This document shows positions 1 to 6,582 of a DNA stretch of 12,800 bases, one piece after another; within the stretch, counting starts at the first letter, position 1, and every line of letters begins with the position of its first letter. The stretch covers positions 1-12,800 of the forward strand of contig CANNNH010000030.1 of assembly GCA_947505915.1 (NCBI GenBank), given 5' to 3'. A program made the translations under genes and the position numbers. Origin of the DNA: Comamonadaceae bacterium. Its GTDB lineage: Bacteria > Pseudomonadota > Gammaproteobacteria > Burkholderiales > Burkholderiaceae. The notes beneath the pieces are model-generated. The model made no database searches, was not told the origin of the DNA, and was given only the letters and a program-made list of their open reading frames with translations.

Positions 1-788
1 TGCAACTGGGCGGCAGCGAGCCGGAGGATTTGGCGCAAGCTGCACGCTTGGGTGAACAGTGGGGCTATGACGAGATCAACCTCAACTGCGGCTGCCCTAG
101 CGAGCGTGTACAGCGCGGTGCTTTTGGCGCCTGCCTGATGGCCGAGCCGCAATTGGTGGCCGATGGCGTCAAGGCCATGCTGGATGTGGTGAGCGTGCCG
201 GTGACGGTGAAGCACCGCATCGGCATCGACAAGGGCGAGAGCTATGACTTTGTGAGAGATTTCATTGGCGCCGTGAGTCAGGCCGGTTGCCAGACTTTCA
301 TCGTGCATGCCCGCAACGCCTGGCTGCAAGGCTTGTCGCCCAAAGAAAACCGCGAAGTGCCGCCCCTGCGCTACGAATTTGTGCATCGGCTCAAAAAAGA
401 CTTTCCACAGCTGCGCATCATGCTTAACGGCGGCATCAACACGGCCGCGCAAGTGCACGAGCAACTGCAGCACATCGACGGCGTGATGATAGGCCGTGAG
501 GCTTATCACAACCCGTGGTGGCTGGACTCCTGGGATGTTGAATTTTGGGGCGAGCCCGCTGCTGCCCAAGTGCGGACACGCGAGTGGGTTGAATCACAGA
601 TGGTGGACTACATGGCGCGTGAAGCCGCCCTGCACGGCACGCCTTGGAGCGCCATCGCCCGCCACATGCTGGGCCTGCGCCACGGGCTGCCGGGCTCACG
701 ACGCTGGCGACAGGTCTGGAGCGACCACAAGCTCAAGGGCTTGCCGGCACGCGAGGTGATGGCCCTGGCAGCAGCATCAAGGCCATGA
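1..788 (+). CDS. dusA: tRNA-dihydrouridine(20/20a) synthase DusA, 3' part
   Basis: FMN-dependent enzyme that reduces uridine in the D-loop of tRNA to dihydrouridine using NADPH; cytoplasmic. The reading frame is open from the left edge (first whole codon at 3), so the N-terminus is missing. Seen in sequence: the NLNCGCPSERVQ block, whose Cys in GCPS corresponds to the catalytic cysteine of Dus enzymes; then KHRIGID, HARNAWLQGLSPKENRE, a NGGI segment and VMIGREAYHNPWWL, which form the C-terminal part of the TIM barrel and FMN phosphate site, followed by the short helical tRNA-binding domain. The PKENRE/PPLRY segment is typical of the DusA subgroup rather than DusB or DusC. The gene ends in TGA at 786-788. 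Its last 56 nt overlap the end of the convergent MFS gene. It has no evident functional link to the phosphate genes further right. Confidence 0.95.
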   Translation, partial: QLGGSEPEDLAQAARLGEQWGYDEINLNCGCPSERVQRGAFGACLMAEPQLVADGVKAMLDVVSVPVTVKHRIGIDKGESYDFVRDFIGAVSQAGCQTFIVHARNAWLQGLSPKENREVPPLRYEFVHRLKKDFPQLRIMLNGGINTAAQVHEQLQHIDGVMIGREAYHNPWWLDSWDVEFWGEPAAAQVRTREWVESQMVDYMAREAALHGTPWSAIARHMLGLRHGLPGSRRWRQVWSDHKLKGLPAREVMALAAASRP

Positions 789-1938
789 AGCAAACCCCGC
801 CCAGCGCAGCAGAAAACCACAGCGCACCGCCACCAAAGCCGTCAATCGCCAGGCCGAAGAGATAAGGCGAGAGCGCCTGCGCAAAACGTGCCGGCACCAT
901 CAAGAGACCCTGGCGCAAGCCGTAGTCTTTGGTGCCAAACAGCACCAGCGGCAGCGTGCCTTTGGCGATGGTCAAAATGCCGTTGCCTGCGCCATGCAGC
1001 AGCGTGAAGGCCGCGCCGGCCGGCACCCCCAGCAGCAAAAATGCGAGTGCCCCGACTGAATGCAGTGCGCCCGCCACCCGCGCCGACACCACGGGGTGAA
1101 CGCGGCGCAGCAAACCATATTCGAGCAAGCGGCCTGCCACCTGCGCCGGCCCGACCAGGGCGGCCAGCAGCAGTGCGGTCGCCAGCGGCAGGCCCTGCGC
1201 CTGCAGCAGACGGGGCAGGTGCGCGGCCATGGCGGTGCTAATGAACCAGGTGATGGCAAAGACCAAGGCCAGGAGAGCGCCGGCGCGGCGTGCGCCGGAC
1301 TGGCTCAAAGCTTCAACTGCCGGCGCCTGAGCCGATGCGCTGCCGTCAGCCGGCGGGATGTCTTCGTTGGCAGTTGCATCGGGCGTTTTTTGCAGCAGAG
1401 CGTTCAGCGGTAGCGCCACCAGCAGGTGCAGGGCTGCCCAGCTCATGCAGGCCGTGCGCCAGCCCCAGTGCAGCTCGAGCCAGGCCGACAGCGGCCAGCC
1501 GATGGTGCTGGCCAGACCCGCCATCAGCGTGATGCCGGTGATCGGGCCGCGTGAACGCTGGCCGTAAAGGTGCACCAGCGTGGCAAAGGCCGCTTCATAA
1601 AGCCCTGCAGCCATGGCCATGCCCAAAATGCACCAGCCCGCAAACAGACCGACTGGCCCTTGCGCCAGCGCCAGGCAGACCAGTCCTAGCGCAAACACCA
1701 GGCTGTTGAGCATCAGCACGCGCCGCCCGCCGAAGCGATCAATTGCCCGGCCGGCTAGCGGCCCCAGCAGGGCAGACACCACTAACGCGGCTGAAAAAGC
1801 GGCAAAGATCAGCGGGCTGCTCACACCCAGATCGCGCGCCATCGAGTTCGCCAGCATGGCTGGCAGGTAGTAGCTCGAGGCCCAGGCTAAGGTTTGTGCC
1901 AGGCCCAGGCAGGCAACGGTGCGCGTTTGGGGTGTCAT
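733..1938 (-). CDS. MFS transporter of unknown substrate
   Basis: Predicted inner-membrane secondary transporter of about 401 residues with roughly 12 hydrophobic segments. Seen: a GRAIDRFGGRR sequence between the second and third membrane segments, which fits MFS signature motif A, and a hydrophilic Ala/Pro/Glu-rich loop in the middle, as expected between the two six-helix halves. I chose the ATG at 1938, where the protein begins MTPQTRTVACLGLAQ and enters the first membrane helix. The longer reading from 2010 would add 24 polar residues not typical of the family and would run through the dyad-rich region. Neither start has a convincing Shine-Dalgarno sequence; GGAG at 1958-1961 is too far away. 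The substrate cannot be told from sequence. Convergent with dusA and divergent from olsB. Confidence 0.85.
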   Translation of the reverse strand: MTPQTRTVACLGLAQTLAWASSYYLPAMLANSMARDLGVSSPLIFAAFSAALVVSALLGPLAGRAIDRFGGRRVLMLNSLVFALGLVCLALAQGPVGLFAGWCILGMAMAAGLYEAAFATLVHLYGQRSRGPITGITLMAGLASTIGWPLSAWLELHWGWRTACMSWAALHLLVALPLNALLQKTPDATANEDIPPADGSASAQAPAVEALSQSGARRAGALLALVFAITWFISTAMAAHLPRLLQAQGLPLATALLLAALVGPAQVAGRLLEYGLLRRVHPVVSARVAGALHSVGALAFLLLGVPAGAAFTLLHGAGNGILTIAKGTLPLVLFGTKDYGLRQGLLMVPARFAQALSPYLFGLAIDGFGGGALWFSAALGGVCFMALMLLPGPSPRVPASP

Positions 1939-1984
1939 CACAGCAGCATCGTAGTCGCTCCAAATTAGATTTAACAGCCGTTTG

Positions 1985-2047
1985 ACATGGATTTGCCACA
2001 TGATCGACATGCATGTGTCATGTGCTGCTCACAGAATTCAGCACATG
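1985..2047. repeat. Clustered ACATG/CATGT dyads, candidate operator
   Basis: The pentamer ACATG or its complement occurs six times: 1985, 1998, 2007, 2012, 2019 and 2043. They combine into a perfect 9-bp inverted repeat CATGTGCTG (2019-2027) / CAGCACATG (2039-2047) with an 11-nt spacer, a 7-bp repeat CACATGA (1997-2003) / TCATGTG (2018-2024), and the perfect palindrome ACATGCATGT (2007-2016). It lies upstream of the preferred MFS start, so it could bind a dimeric regulator of that gene or form a hairpin. No regulator gene is adjacent within the window. Confidence 0.5.
2004..2037 (+). promoter_or_regulatory. Weak Pho-box-like promoter facing olsB
   Basis: TCGACAT (2004-2010) and GTGTCAT (2015-2021) sit 11 bp apart, as in PhoB boxes, matching the half-site CTGTCAT at 4 and 6 of 7 positions. 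A CAGAAT hexamer (2032-2037, 4/6 to TATAAT) follows after exactly 10 nt. It points toward olsB, which would have a leader of nearly 300 nt. The left half-site is poor and the region also contains dyads, so this is only a candidate. Confidence 0.25.
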
Positions 2048-2070
2048 CCTAACAGCGTAAGAAAGACCCC

Positions 2071-2289
2071 ATGCATTACGAGCAAAAAAGCACAGCTTTG
2101 TCACTCCAGCAAGAGCAGCCGCAATCGCAAAGGCTGCGCCCAGACCAGGTACTGCTGAAGATTTTGCGTTGCACGGCCCAGTCCATGGCCAACAGCCCGG
2201 GTGGGCTGCGTTTTGTGGCCGGTACCCGGCCCTGGCTGGAGGGCCTGAAGGGCGGCATTCAACGCCTGCCCGATGGCCATCAAAGCTAA
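2071..2289 (+). CDS. Doubtful small ORF, 72 aa
   Basis: An ATG-started frame encoding a Gln/Arg-rich protein with no membrane segment and no motif that I recognise. A purine-rich AAGAAAGA stretch stands 4 nt before the ATG, which could act as a weak ribosome binding site. Frames of similar length are open on the opposite strand over the same bases, so the openness is not strong evidence of coding. If it is translated, it would sit between the weak Pho-box-like site and olsB, as a leader ORF or decayed gene fragment. I would not assign a function. Confidence 0.2.
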   Translation: MHYEQKSTALSLQQEQPQSQRLRPDQVLLKILRCTAQSMANSPGGLRFVAGTRPWLEGLKGGIQRLPDGHQS

Positions 2290-2336
2290 TTCAAAAAGTA
2301 ATTATTCAGCGACTGATCTATTTCTAGGAATTTCAA

Positions 2337-3182
2337 ATGAAAGAATTGCCGAGCCCGACTTTTTCCCTCTCGCCGATTGCCTTGCCGCGGGGATTGTTGG
2401 ACAGCAGCGTGCAGTTGCCGCTTGCCGGGCCTGTGGCCGCGCCGGTGGTCTCTGCCATTGAAGTGAGCTGGGCGCGCAACCTGGATGATGTTCGCGCCGC
2501 TCAACGTTTGCGCTACCAGGTCTTTGCCGTTGAGATGGGCGCACGCCTTGACACCAAGCTGCCGGGACATGACGTGGACCTGTTTGACGACTACTGCGAA
2601 CACCTCTTGGTGCGCGATCAGGTCACGCAGGAGGTCATCGGGACTTACCGCGCCTTGACCCCCACACAGGCGCGTCGCGCCGGTGGCACTTACAGTGATA
2701 TGGAGTTTGACCTCACGCGCCTGCGCTCATTGCGCTCACGCATGGTGGAGTTGGGCCGCAGTTGTGTGCACGCTGATCACCGGCAGGGTGCGGTCATTTT
2801 GGCCTTGTGGGGCGCACTGGCGCAGTTCATGTCGCGCAACCAGCTCGACACCATGATCGGTTGCGCCAGCATTCCCATGCAGTACGGCGGTACGTCCACC
2901 GGTCACGCCGCCGCCAGCATCTGGCGTCAATTGCGCCAAACCCATCTTGCCGGTATTGACTGGCATGTCACGCCGCGTCTGGCTTTGCCGGTAGACCGGC
3001 TGGATGATTCGCTTGACGTTGAGCCGCCCGCTTTGATCAAGGGCTACTTGCGCTTGGGCGCCAAGGTATTGGGTGCACCTGCCTGGGATCCGGATTTCAA
3101 CTCGGCTGATTTGCCCATGATGATGCGCATCGCTGATTTGCCACCGCGGTACCGCAAGCGCTTTGACGCCGCTGCCGATTAA
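2337..3182 (+). CDS. olsB: OlsB-type L-ornithine N-acyltransferase
   Basis: Likely transfers a 3-hydroxyacyl chain from acyl-carrier protein to the alpha-amino group of ornithine, giving the lyso-lipid that OlsA converts to ornithine lipid, a membrane lipid without phosphorus. 281 residues. Seen: a GNAT-like acyltransferase domain starting about residue 45 (RLRYQVFAVEMGAR, DLFDDYCEHLLV, VIGTYRAL), a central MVELGRSCVHADHR segment, and near residues 233-264 the family block IKGYLRLGAKVLG followed by PAWDPDFNSADLPMMM. The first 40 residues are Pro/Ser/Ala-rich and probably disordered. AGGAA at 2326-2330, 6 nt before the ATG, supports the start. olsA is not in the window. The same family is also annotated as 'hemolysin-like GNAT'. 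In several bacteria ornithine lipid synthesis rises in phosphate starvation, which fits the neighbouring Pho-type genes. Confidence 0.82.
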   Translation: MKELPSPTFSLSPIALPRGLLDSSVQLPLAGPVAAPVVSAIEVSWARNLDDVRAAQRLRYQVFAVEMGARLDTKLPGHDVDLFDDYCEHLLVRDQVTQEVIGTYRALTPTQARRAGGTYSDMEFDLTRLRSLRSRMVELGRSCVHADHRQGAVILALWGALAQFMSRNQLDTMIGCASIPMQYGGTSTGHAAASIWRQLRQTHLAGIDWHVTPRLALPVDRLDDSLDVEPPALIKGYLRLGAKVLGAPAWDPDFNSADLPMMMRIADLPPRYRKRFDAAAD

Positions 3183-3233
3183 GACCTGGGTAGCAGTACT
3201 TTGGGTTTTGGTTTTGACCCGAATTTCACCGTT

Positions 3234-3267
3234 CTGTCATTTATTTGTCATAAATGGATTCCACAAT
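3234..3267 (+). promoter_or_regulatory. Pho box and -10 element for ppk1-sixA
   Basis: CTGTCAT (3234-3240), a 4-nt spacer TTAT, and TTGTCAT (3245-3251) form direct repeats 11 bp apart, 13 of 14 half-site positions matching the PhoB consensus CTGTCAT. A CACAAT hexamer (3262-3267, 4/6 to TATAAT) follows after 10 nt, the same geometry as the E. coli phoA promoter, where the Pho box replaces the -35 element. Transcription would start near 3274, about 65 nt before the ppk1 ATG. Predicts induction of ppk1-sixA by phosphate limitation. Confidence 0.8.
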
Positions 3268-3338
3268 CAAAGCGACCTTGATTAACTCTGATTGAGCGTC
3301 GGGCCTCGATAACCCACTGACATAATGGTTTTTCATCT

Positions 3339-5528
3339 ATGCCCAATCCAAATGAAATGACGGCGCCGAATTCTGCGGCTGGTGCATCGCGTCTCAATTT
3401 TCTCAACCGTGACGTCAGTATTCTGGCGTTCAATGAGCGTGTGCTGGACTTGGCTAAACAAACTCAGACGCCCTTGCTGGAGCGCTTGCGGTTTTTGTGC
3501 ATTGTTTCCTCGAACCTGGATGAATTTTTTGAAGTCCGCGCTGAGCCCCATTTGGCTGCGCTGCGGTTGAAGGGGGCCAACTCTTCAGAAGCGCAAGCCG
3601 CCTATGGCGCTTTGTCGGAGTCTGCCCACGCCATCGTGGAGCAACAGTACCGTCTGTACAACGAAGTCTTGTTGCCGGAGTTCGCCCGGCAGGGCATTCA
3701 TTTGCTCTCGCACAGTGAGCGCAATGCAGCTCAAAAGCGTTGGGTCAAAGCTTATTTTTTGCGTGAAGTGCGACCACTGTTGATTCCGGTTGGGCTGGAT
3801 CCATCGCATCCGTTCCCGATGGTGGCCAACAAATCGCTCAACTTCATTGTCCGGCTGGGTGGTAAAGATGCTTTTGGACGCGAAAACGAAATTGCGATTG
3901 TCAAAGTGCCTCGCGTGTTGCCGCGCATCATGCAAATACCAGATAGCAGTGGCAAAGGAAAATTACACTTTGTCGCCTTGACCAGCGTGATCCGCTCACA
4001 CCTTGCCGATCTCTTTCCGGGGCGCGATGTGCAGCAGTTCTCGCAGTTCCGGGTGACCCGGCACTCTGACCTTGCGGTGGACGAAGAGGACGTGTTGAAT
4101 CTGCGCACAGCCTTGCGCGCAGGCCTGGAGCAACGCAACTACGGACAAGCCCTGAGGCTGGAGGTTTCTGCCGGTTGTTCTGAGCACTTGTCTCAATTTT
4201 TGCTGGAGCAGTTTGATCTACCTCCTGAAGCGCTGTACAGGGTTCCCGGCCCGGTGAACCTGGTCCGGCTCACACAGCTGGTCGACCTGGTGAATGACCC
4301 CGCTCTCTTGTTCCCTCCGTACAAAGCTTCATACCCGCAACAACTCAAGCAGGGCGAATCGATATTCAAAAAGCTCAAAGATGGTGATGTGTGCATTCAC
4401 CAACCCTTTGAAAGCTTTGATGGCGTCCTGGCTTTTTTGCGCGAGGCTGTCAATGACCCACAGGTTTTGGCTATCAAGCAGACGATTTACCGTACCGGGT
4501 CTGACTCTGAGCTGATGGTTTTACTGCGCGAAGCGGTCAGGCGCGGCAAAGAAGTCACTGTGGTGGTGGAGCTCAAGGCGCGCTTTGACGAAGAAGCCAA
4601 CATCAATTGGGCCGAGATGCTGGAGTCGATCGGAGCGCAGGTGGTTTACGGCATTGTGGGTCTCAAGACGCACGCCAAGATGCTGCTGGTAACGCGTCGT
4701 GAGGGCAAGCTTCTCAAACGTTACGGCCATCTCTCCACGGGTAACTACAACCCCAAAACTGCGCGTCTTTACACCGATGTGAGCTACCTCACGGCCAACC
4801 CCTTGCTGACGCTGGACATGGAAAATGTCTTTTTTCATCTGGCCAGTCAAAGCCGTTTGCCCAAACTCAAGCAGCTGGTGCTTGCACCCTTTCAGTTGCA
4901 CGCCAAAATGCTTCAGGTGATTGAAGCCTTGGGAGCAGCAGCAGCCCGAGGCGAAGAAACGCGTCTGGTGGCCAAAATGAACGCCTTGACAGACGAAGGT
5001 CTGATGCGTGCGCTGGTCCAAGCCGGCCAGCAGGGCGTGAAAATTGATCTCATCGTCCGGGGCGCTTGCATGTTGCCGGCGCAGGTTCCGGGTTTGACAG
5101 ACAACATTCGGGTGCGTTCCATCATCGGCCGGTTTTTAGAGCATTCGCGGGTCTTTTACTTCCGCTCGGGTAAGACTGAAACGCTTTATTTGTCGAGTGC
5201 CGACTGGATGAACCGCAATATGTTCGGGCGAATCGAGCTGGCCTGGCCGGTCACAGACCCCGTGCTGCGCCAACGCATCATCGACGAATGTCTGGTGGCC
5301 TACATGCATGACACCAGCAATGCATGGGATTTGCAGGCAGACGGTACTTACCAGCGCGTGCAGCCGCCGGCGCATGGCCGCAAAGAAGGTGCTCAAGCCG
5401 CTTTGATGGTGCGCTATGGCAATCAAGCAATGGGCTCCGTTTCTAAGGCAGGCAAGTCAGCCACCGGGCGGCGTAAGGAGTCGGGCGCCGACGCTATGAA
5501 ACAAAGCAGGAAAAGCAAGGCCAAATAG
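3339..5528 (+). CDS. ppk1: Polyphosphate kinase 1
   Basis: Reversibly polymerises the gamma-phosphate of ATP into inorganic polyphosphate through a phosphohistidine intermediate; cytoplasmic or membrane-associated oligomer. 729 residues, close to the usual PPK1 length of about 690-740. Seen in order: N-terminal helical domain with NRDVSILAFNERVLDLA, then SSNLDEFFEVR, PFPMVANKSLNF, and the C1/C2 phospholipase-D-like domains. His445 in KTHAKM aligns with the autophosphorylated His435 of E. coli, and His464 in GHLSTGNYNPKTARLYTD aligns with His454; the 19-residue spacing is identical. The C-terminus carries a Lys/Arg-rich tail (GRRKES, KQSRKSKAK) beyond the catalytic core. No clear Shine-Dalgarno precedes the ATG at 3339; an in-frame ATG at 3357 is no better. 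First gene of a two-gene operon with sixA, behind a strong Pho box. Confidence 0.97.
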   Translation: MPNPNEMTAPNSAAGASRLNFLNRDVSILAFNERVLDLAKQTQTPLLERLRFLCIVSSNLDEFFEVRAEPHLAALRLKGANSSEAQAAYGALSESAHAIVEQQYRLYNEVLLPEFARQGIHLLSHSERNAAQKRWVKAYFLREVRPLLIPVGLDPSHPFPMVANKSLNFIVRLGGKDAFGRENEIAIVKVPRVLPRIMQIPDSSGKGKLHFVALTSVIRSHLADLFPGRDVQQFSQFRVTRHSDLAVDEEDVLNLRTALRAGLEQRNYGQALRLEVSAGCSEHLSQFLLEQFDLPPEALYRVPGPVNLVRLTQLVDLVNDPALLFPPYKASYPQQLKQGESIFKKLKDGDVCIHQPFESFDGVLAFLREAVNDPQVLAIKQTIYRTGSDSELMVLLREAVRRGKEVTVVVELKARFDEEANINWAEMLESIGAQVVYGIVGLKTHAKMLLVTRREGKLLKRYGHLSTGNYNPKTARLYTDVSYLTANPLLTLDMENVFFHLASQSRLPKLKQLVLAPFQLHAKMLQVIEALGAAAARGEETRLVAKMNALTDEGLMRALVQAGQQGVKIDLIVRGACMLPAQVPGLTDNIRVRSIIGRFLEHSRVFYFRSGKTETLYLSSADWMNRNMFGRIELAWPVTDPVLRQRIIDECLVAYMHDTSNAWDLQADGTYQRVQPPAHGRKEGAQAALMVRYGNQAMGSVSKAGKSATGRRKESGADAMKQSRKSKAK

Positions 5529-5531
5529 ACC

Positions 5532-6026
5532 ATGGACCTGATTGTCTGGCGACATGCAGACGCTGAAGACATCAGCGATGGCATTGCGCCGACTGCCATC
5601 ATGGGCGGTGATTATCAATCAGACTTGGCGCGTTGCCTGAGCCCCAAAGGCCTGCGTCAAGCCACACGCATGGCGCAATGGTTGGACCGTAAGTTGCCTG
5701 ACCATGCTCGCATACTGGTAAGCCCTGCGGTGCGCTGCGAACAAACGGTGGTGCCCTTGGGGCGTAAGTTCAAAATCTGCCCTGAACTTTCACCAAGTGG
5801 CTCGGTGGATGAGCTGCTGGCACTGGCGCAATGGCCCGACAGCAAATACCCCGTTGTCGTGGTGGGCCATCAGCCCACTCTGGGGCAAATGGTCAACCGG
5901 CTCCTTGGACTTGACGGTATTGATATATCGCTGCGCAAGGGCTCACTCTGGTGGCTGCGCAGCCGGCTTCGGGATGGCCAAACACAAACCATCGTGGTGA
6001 CTGTGCAGTCACCCGATTTTCTCTGA
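5532..6026 (+). CDS. sixA: SixA-type phosphohistidine phosphatase
   Basis: Histidine-phosphatase superfamily enzyme of 164 residues, the size of minimal SixA proteins. Seen: the N-terminal VWRHADAE motif with catalytic His8, SPAVRCEQT (about residues 64-72) contributing the second conserved Arg, and VVGHQPTLGQM with the second catalytic His at about 113. SixA proteins remove phosphate from histidine in signalling or PTS proteins (in E. coli, the nitrogen-PTS protein NPr). The ATG lies 3 nt after the ppk1 stop, with GCAAGG 11 nt upstream inside the ppk1 end, so the two are almost surely co-transcribed and possibly coupled in translation. The true target here is unknown; a link to the phosphohistidine chemistry of PPK1 is only suggested by position. 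The gene converges on the H1-like gene, with 21 nt between the stop codons. Confidence 0.88.
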   Translation: MDLIVWRHADAEDISDGIAPTAIMGGDYQSDLARCLSPKGLRQATRMAQWLDRKLPDHARILVSPAVRCEQTVVPLGRKFKICPELSPSGSVDELLALAQWPDSKYPVVVVGHQPTLGQMVNRLLGLDGIDISLRKGSLWWLRSRLRDGQTQTIVVTVQSPDFL

Positions 6027-6055
6027 GCAAAGCTCAGTTGCCAGCGCTCAGGTTT
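6023..6055. terminator. Possible bidirectional terminator hairpin
   Basis: CTGAGC-AAA-GCTCAG (6023-6037) is a 6-bp stem with a 3-nt loop starting at the sixA stop codon. A second GCTCAG copy at 6046-6051 could pair instead and is followed by GTTTT. It sits between convergent stops, but the U-tract is weak. Confidence 0.35.
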
Positions 6056-6494
6056 TGGCCGATGGCCGGCCAGTTTTGATGGTGGGCACAGCAGCCAGCG
6101 CAGCTAAAAATACAGCGTCTGACATGGCTGCCAATGCCTTCACGCCGGCGCGCAAGAGCTCACTTTTTTTGGCGGAACGAGACAGCTTGCCGGCCCGCTC
6201 TTTGAGCGCTTCAATCACCAAGTACTCGGTTTTCGGAATGGTGAAGCTGTCGCGGATCATTTTCGGCTTTTTGGCCTTTTCCACCTTGACAGGCTTGACC
6301 ACAGTTTTCACGGCGGTCTTTGCTTGCGGGCTCAGCTTGGCTTTAACCGCAGTCTTGGCCGCTGTCTTGAGGGGTGACTTGGCCGGTGATTTGGCGGGTG
6401 GCTTAACTACTTTGGAGGGTGCCCTTTTGGCAGAGGCTGCTGATTTGACCGCGCTGGTTTTGCGGATGACACGAGGTTTGGCAGAGGTAACCAT
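6048..6494 (-). CDS. Histone H1-like Lys/Ala/Pro-rich protein with C-terminal RHH-like domain
   Basis: 148 residues in two parts. Residues 1-78 are a low-complexity, strongly basic tail built of Lys, Ala, Pro, Val and Ser with repeated PAKS, KTA and AVK units, as in bacterial histone H1-like and AlgP-type proteins. Residues 79-148 (from MIRDSFTIPKTEY through KKSELLRAG to TIKTGRP) form a compact domain with a short strand followed by helices, like a ribbon-helix-helix fold; I recall this domain in other Burkholderiales hypothetical proteins. Likely binds DNA, and by charge could also bind polyphosphate. GGAG six nt before the ATG fixes the start, and a good sigma70 promoter lies just upstream. 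The gene follows ppx by 88 nt on the same strand and converges on ppk1-sixA. A function in nucleoid or polyphosphate-granule organisation is inferred from composition and context. Confidence 0.8.
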   Translation of the reverse strand: MVTSAKPRVIRKTSAVKSAASAKRAPSKVVKPPAKSPAKSPLKTAAKTAVKAKLSPQAKTAVKTVVKPVKVEKAKKPKMIRDSFTIPKTEYLVIEALKERAGKLSRSAKKSELLRAGVKALAAMSDAVFLAALAAVPTIKTGRPSAKT

Positions 6495-6510
6495 GATTGA
6501 CTCCAGGAAA

Positions 6511-6540
6511 ACAGTTTATTGAAACAGTTTATACAGTTTA
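6511..6540. repeat. Three direct ACAGTTTA repeats upstream of the H1-like gene
   Basis: ACAGTTTA occurs at 6511-6518, 6524-6531 and 6533-6540, with spacings of 13 and 9 bp, between the predicted promoter and the start codon of the H1-like gene. It could be an operator or autoregulatory site, or a chance AT-rich repeat. Confidence 0.5.
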
Positions 6541-6565
6541 CACCGTTGTTCTATGGCCGTGTCAA
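6537..6565 (-). promoter_or_regulatory. Sigma70-type promoter for the H1-like gene
   Basis: On the minus strand, a perfect TTGACA (+ coordinates 6560-6565) is followed after 17 nt by TGTAAA (6537-6542, 4/6 to TATAAT). It lies in the 88-nt gap after the ppx stop, so the H1-like gene can be expressed independently of ppx. Confidence 0.55.
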
Positions 6566-6582
6566 CTGCGGGTAACTACAGC

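Larger units (their letters stand above)
1939..2336. other. Intergenic region with dyad cluster, no firm gene
   Basis: About 400 nt between the divergent MFS gene and olsB. It holds the ACATG/CATGT dyad cluster (1985-2047), a weak Pho-box-like sequence (2004-2021) and a doubtful small ORF (2071-2289). The last 50 nt before olsB are AT-rich. No tRNA, terminator or known RNA element was recognised. Confidence 0.6.

Noticed and set aside
1939..2010. Upstream ATG start for the MFS gene at 2010
   Set aside because: It would add 24 polar residues before the first membrane helix and would overlap the dyad cluster. It is not fully excluded.
2076..2283. Two small minus strand ORFs in the MFS-olsB gap
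   Set aside because: No ribosome binding site, no recognisable motif, and low-complexity Leu/Arg/Gln content. They overlap an equally doubtful + strand ORF.
3203..3220. GGGT...ACCC hairpin after olsB as a terminator
   Set aside because: Only a 4-bp stem with a 10-nt loop and no U-tract.
4521..5021. 166-codon minus strand ORF inside ppk1
   Set aside because: It lies wholly within the conserved ppk1 catalytic core and has no family resemblance or ribosome binding site.
6055..6522. 155-codon + strand ORF opposite the H1-like gene
   Set aside because: It is the complement of a Lys/Ala-rich coding region, whose codon bias leaves the opposite frame open. The minus strand has the ribosome binding site, promoter and recognisable domain.
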